From: JAVBNJ01 sp031551625
GTDB lineage: Bacteria; Bacteroidota; Bacteroidia; Bacteroidales; UBA932
Direction of reading: 5' to 3'
NCBI GenBank assembly: GCA_031551625.1
Contig: JAVBNJ010000051.1
Coordinates: forward strand, 1-15,018
DNA: 15,018 nucleotides
Of this stretch, positions 14,035 to 15,018 are shown piece after piece (within the stretch, counting starts at the first letter, position 1; each line of letters opens with the position of its first letter). The notes below the pieces were generated by a model. It ran no database searches. It was not told the origin of the DNA and was given only the letters and a program-made list of their open reading frames with translations. The translations under genes and the position numbers were made by a program.

Positions 14035-15018
14035 TCAATTACGTATACAACGATGATAGGAATTAGAAGCATCGCAATACAAGCTAAGATAACCACTATA
14101 CCTACTGTAGTCACCACAAGTACACCAGTCTGCGGGACAACCTATTTGCAGCAAAATATGTGCAGCAGATGACGTACATTCTCCTGATTGCGGCCAATGA
14201 CAACTCATATCATAGTTTACTGGATTAGTCCAACCTGTTTGCTGGCTTCCCCAATAGTAGTTATTATTTGCTAAATTCAAGGCCGTACGGTTTGTATACA
14301 TACAATTCAATTCGTCATTGGTCGGCAAGCGCCATCCATGTGGGCATTTGTAGGCTGTCCAATATCCCAATCGCTCTGCCGCTTTCGTTTTTATTTCATA
14401 GCTCGAAGCGCTACAAACTAGCACCATGGCTGTGTCTGCTACCAAATCCCTGCAATATCCACCAACAGCAGTCAACCCTGTTGCGCAGCCGCACGAATTA
14501 GGCGCTTTGTCCCTGGCCCCGCCATTATTAATCACACCGGTAAAGTTGGACGTATAGGCGCTGTAACAGGTAATACCACTTGCCGTCCTGTACGCACGCA
14601 CCTGTGCTATATAACTCCCGGCAGTTGTAGCCTTAGACGCTTTTGTCCGAGCCGTTCCCGAACTTGCGGTCACTCCTGTGCCGTTCCACTGATATCCTGT
14701 GGCCCCGCTCACAGAAGAAGACGTAAACGTAATAGCCGTACCATAGCAGGGATTGGTTGCTGTTAATGTAGGTACTGCAGGAACACTAACCACCGTTACT
14801 ACCCACGAACCGGTACTGGTTACCCAGGCCGTATTACACGTACCGTCTTTCGCTTGCCGCGTGTAGGTTCCCGCCTGCGTGGGAACATACGTTGCCGTGT
14901 TGGTACTGCCGATGGCAGTGCCGTTGCGCAGCCACTGGTAGGTTATGCGGCTATCGCCGCCGCTGGCGGCAGTGGTGCTGCCTATAGTAGTATACGCACT
15001 GCCGCTGCACAATGTTTG
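14035..15018 (-). CDS. Surface/secreted protein with Ig/PKD-like repeats and FISUMP/DUF1566-like C-terminus (partial)
   Basis: The C-terminal 327 codons of a larger gene; the frame is open to the window edge, so the TTG codon near the edge is not a true start. The first part holds beta-rich repeats typical of Bacteroidetes adhesin-like proteins: ITYQWLRNGTAIGSTNTATY and TQAGTYTRQAKDG, then SGATGYQWNGTGV with TAGSYIAQVRAY, rich in Thr, Ser, Gly and Ala. After a Cys/Gly linker (about 155-185) comes a domain with CPHGWRLPTNDELNCMYTNR (about 219-238) and YYWGSQQTGW, the pattern of the Fibrobacter succinogenes major paralogous (FISUMP)/DUF1566 fold related to C-type lectins. Many cysteines suggest an extracytoplasmic site. 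It ends RCIRN directly after this domain, with no Por/type IX sorting domain visible. Ligand and anchoring are unknown. Confidence 0.8.
   Translation of the reverse strand, partial: QTLCSGSAYTTIGSTTAASGGDSRITYQWLRNGTAIGSTNTATYVPTQAGTYTRQAKDGTCNTAWVTSTGSWVVTVVSVPAVPTLTATNPCYGTAITFTSSSVSGATGYQWNGTGVTASSGTARTKASKATTAGSYIAQVRAYRTASGITCYSAYTSNFTGVINNGGARDKAPNSCGCATGLTAVGGYCRDLVADTAMVLVCSASSYEIKTKAAERLGYWTAYKCPHGWRLPTNDELNCMYTNRTALNLANNNYYWGSQQTGWTNPVNYDMSCHWPQSGECTSSAAHILLQIGCPADWCTCGDYSRYSGYLSLYCDASNSYHRCIRN

Noticed and set aside
1..15018. CRISPR array, insertion sequence, integrase or phage genes
   Set aside because: I saw no regularly spaced direct repeats, transposase or integrase motifs, or phage structural genes on either strand.

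Overview
The window looks like a chromosomal segment of a Bacteroidota bacterium, most likely order Bacteroidales. Supporting signs are several promoters of the Bacteroides type (TTG, 19-20 nt, TAnnTTTG), an UpxY/NusG-like antiterminator opening a surface polysaccharide operon, a DUF2851 protein (a family I associate with Bacteroidetes), the rny/zapA neighbourhood, and a FISUMP/DUF1566-type surface protein. Every protein gene I accept lies on the minus strand, so transcription runs from high to low coordinates.

Region A (about 1-4270) is the start of a capsule, O-antigen or exopolysaccharide operon. In transcription order it holds a promoter, UpxY antiterminator, VioA-like DegT aminotransferase, stand-alone amino-acid adenylation enzyme, sugar N-formyltransferase, and the first 24 codons of a WbqC-like protein cut by the window edge. 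The last three junctions are a 4-nt gap, an 8-nt overlap and a 12-nt gap, so these genes are probably translated as a unit. Together they suggest a 4-amino-4,6-dideoxysugar (Qui4N-like) whose amino group is formylated and/or aminoacylated. The formyltransferase is much more A+T-rich than the housekeeping genes, as expected for exchanged polysaccharide genes.

Region B (4433-10828) holds a 1073-residue iron-sulfur flavoprotein that joins in one chain what is usually HcnA, HcnB, a two-cluster ferredoxin and HcnC (cyanide synthase, opine oxidase or dye-linked proline dehydrogenase type). Upstream of it lie a DUF2851 protein, an MgtC/SapB-DUF4010 membrane protein and a CYTH triphosphate tunnel enzyme, closely spaced and probably one operon.

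Region C (10855-13400) is a conserved housekeeping block: a coiled-coil protein, zapA, a structured non-coding RNA candidate (possibly 6S RNA), ribonuclease Y and a strong rny terminator. A good promoter precedes the coiled-coil gene.

Region D (about 13400-14034) has no convincing protein gene. It holds a candidate independent RNA gene of about 270 nt with its own consensus promoter, a 15-bp closing helix, an inner hairpin whose loop can pair downstream (a pseudoknot), and a long stem followed by a T-run. Beyond it are three G+C-rich palindromes resembling a REP-type element.

Region E (14035-15018) is the C-terminal part of a secreted or surface protein with Ig/PKD-like repeats and a FISUMP/DUF1566-like domain; its start lies outside the window.
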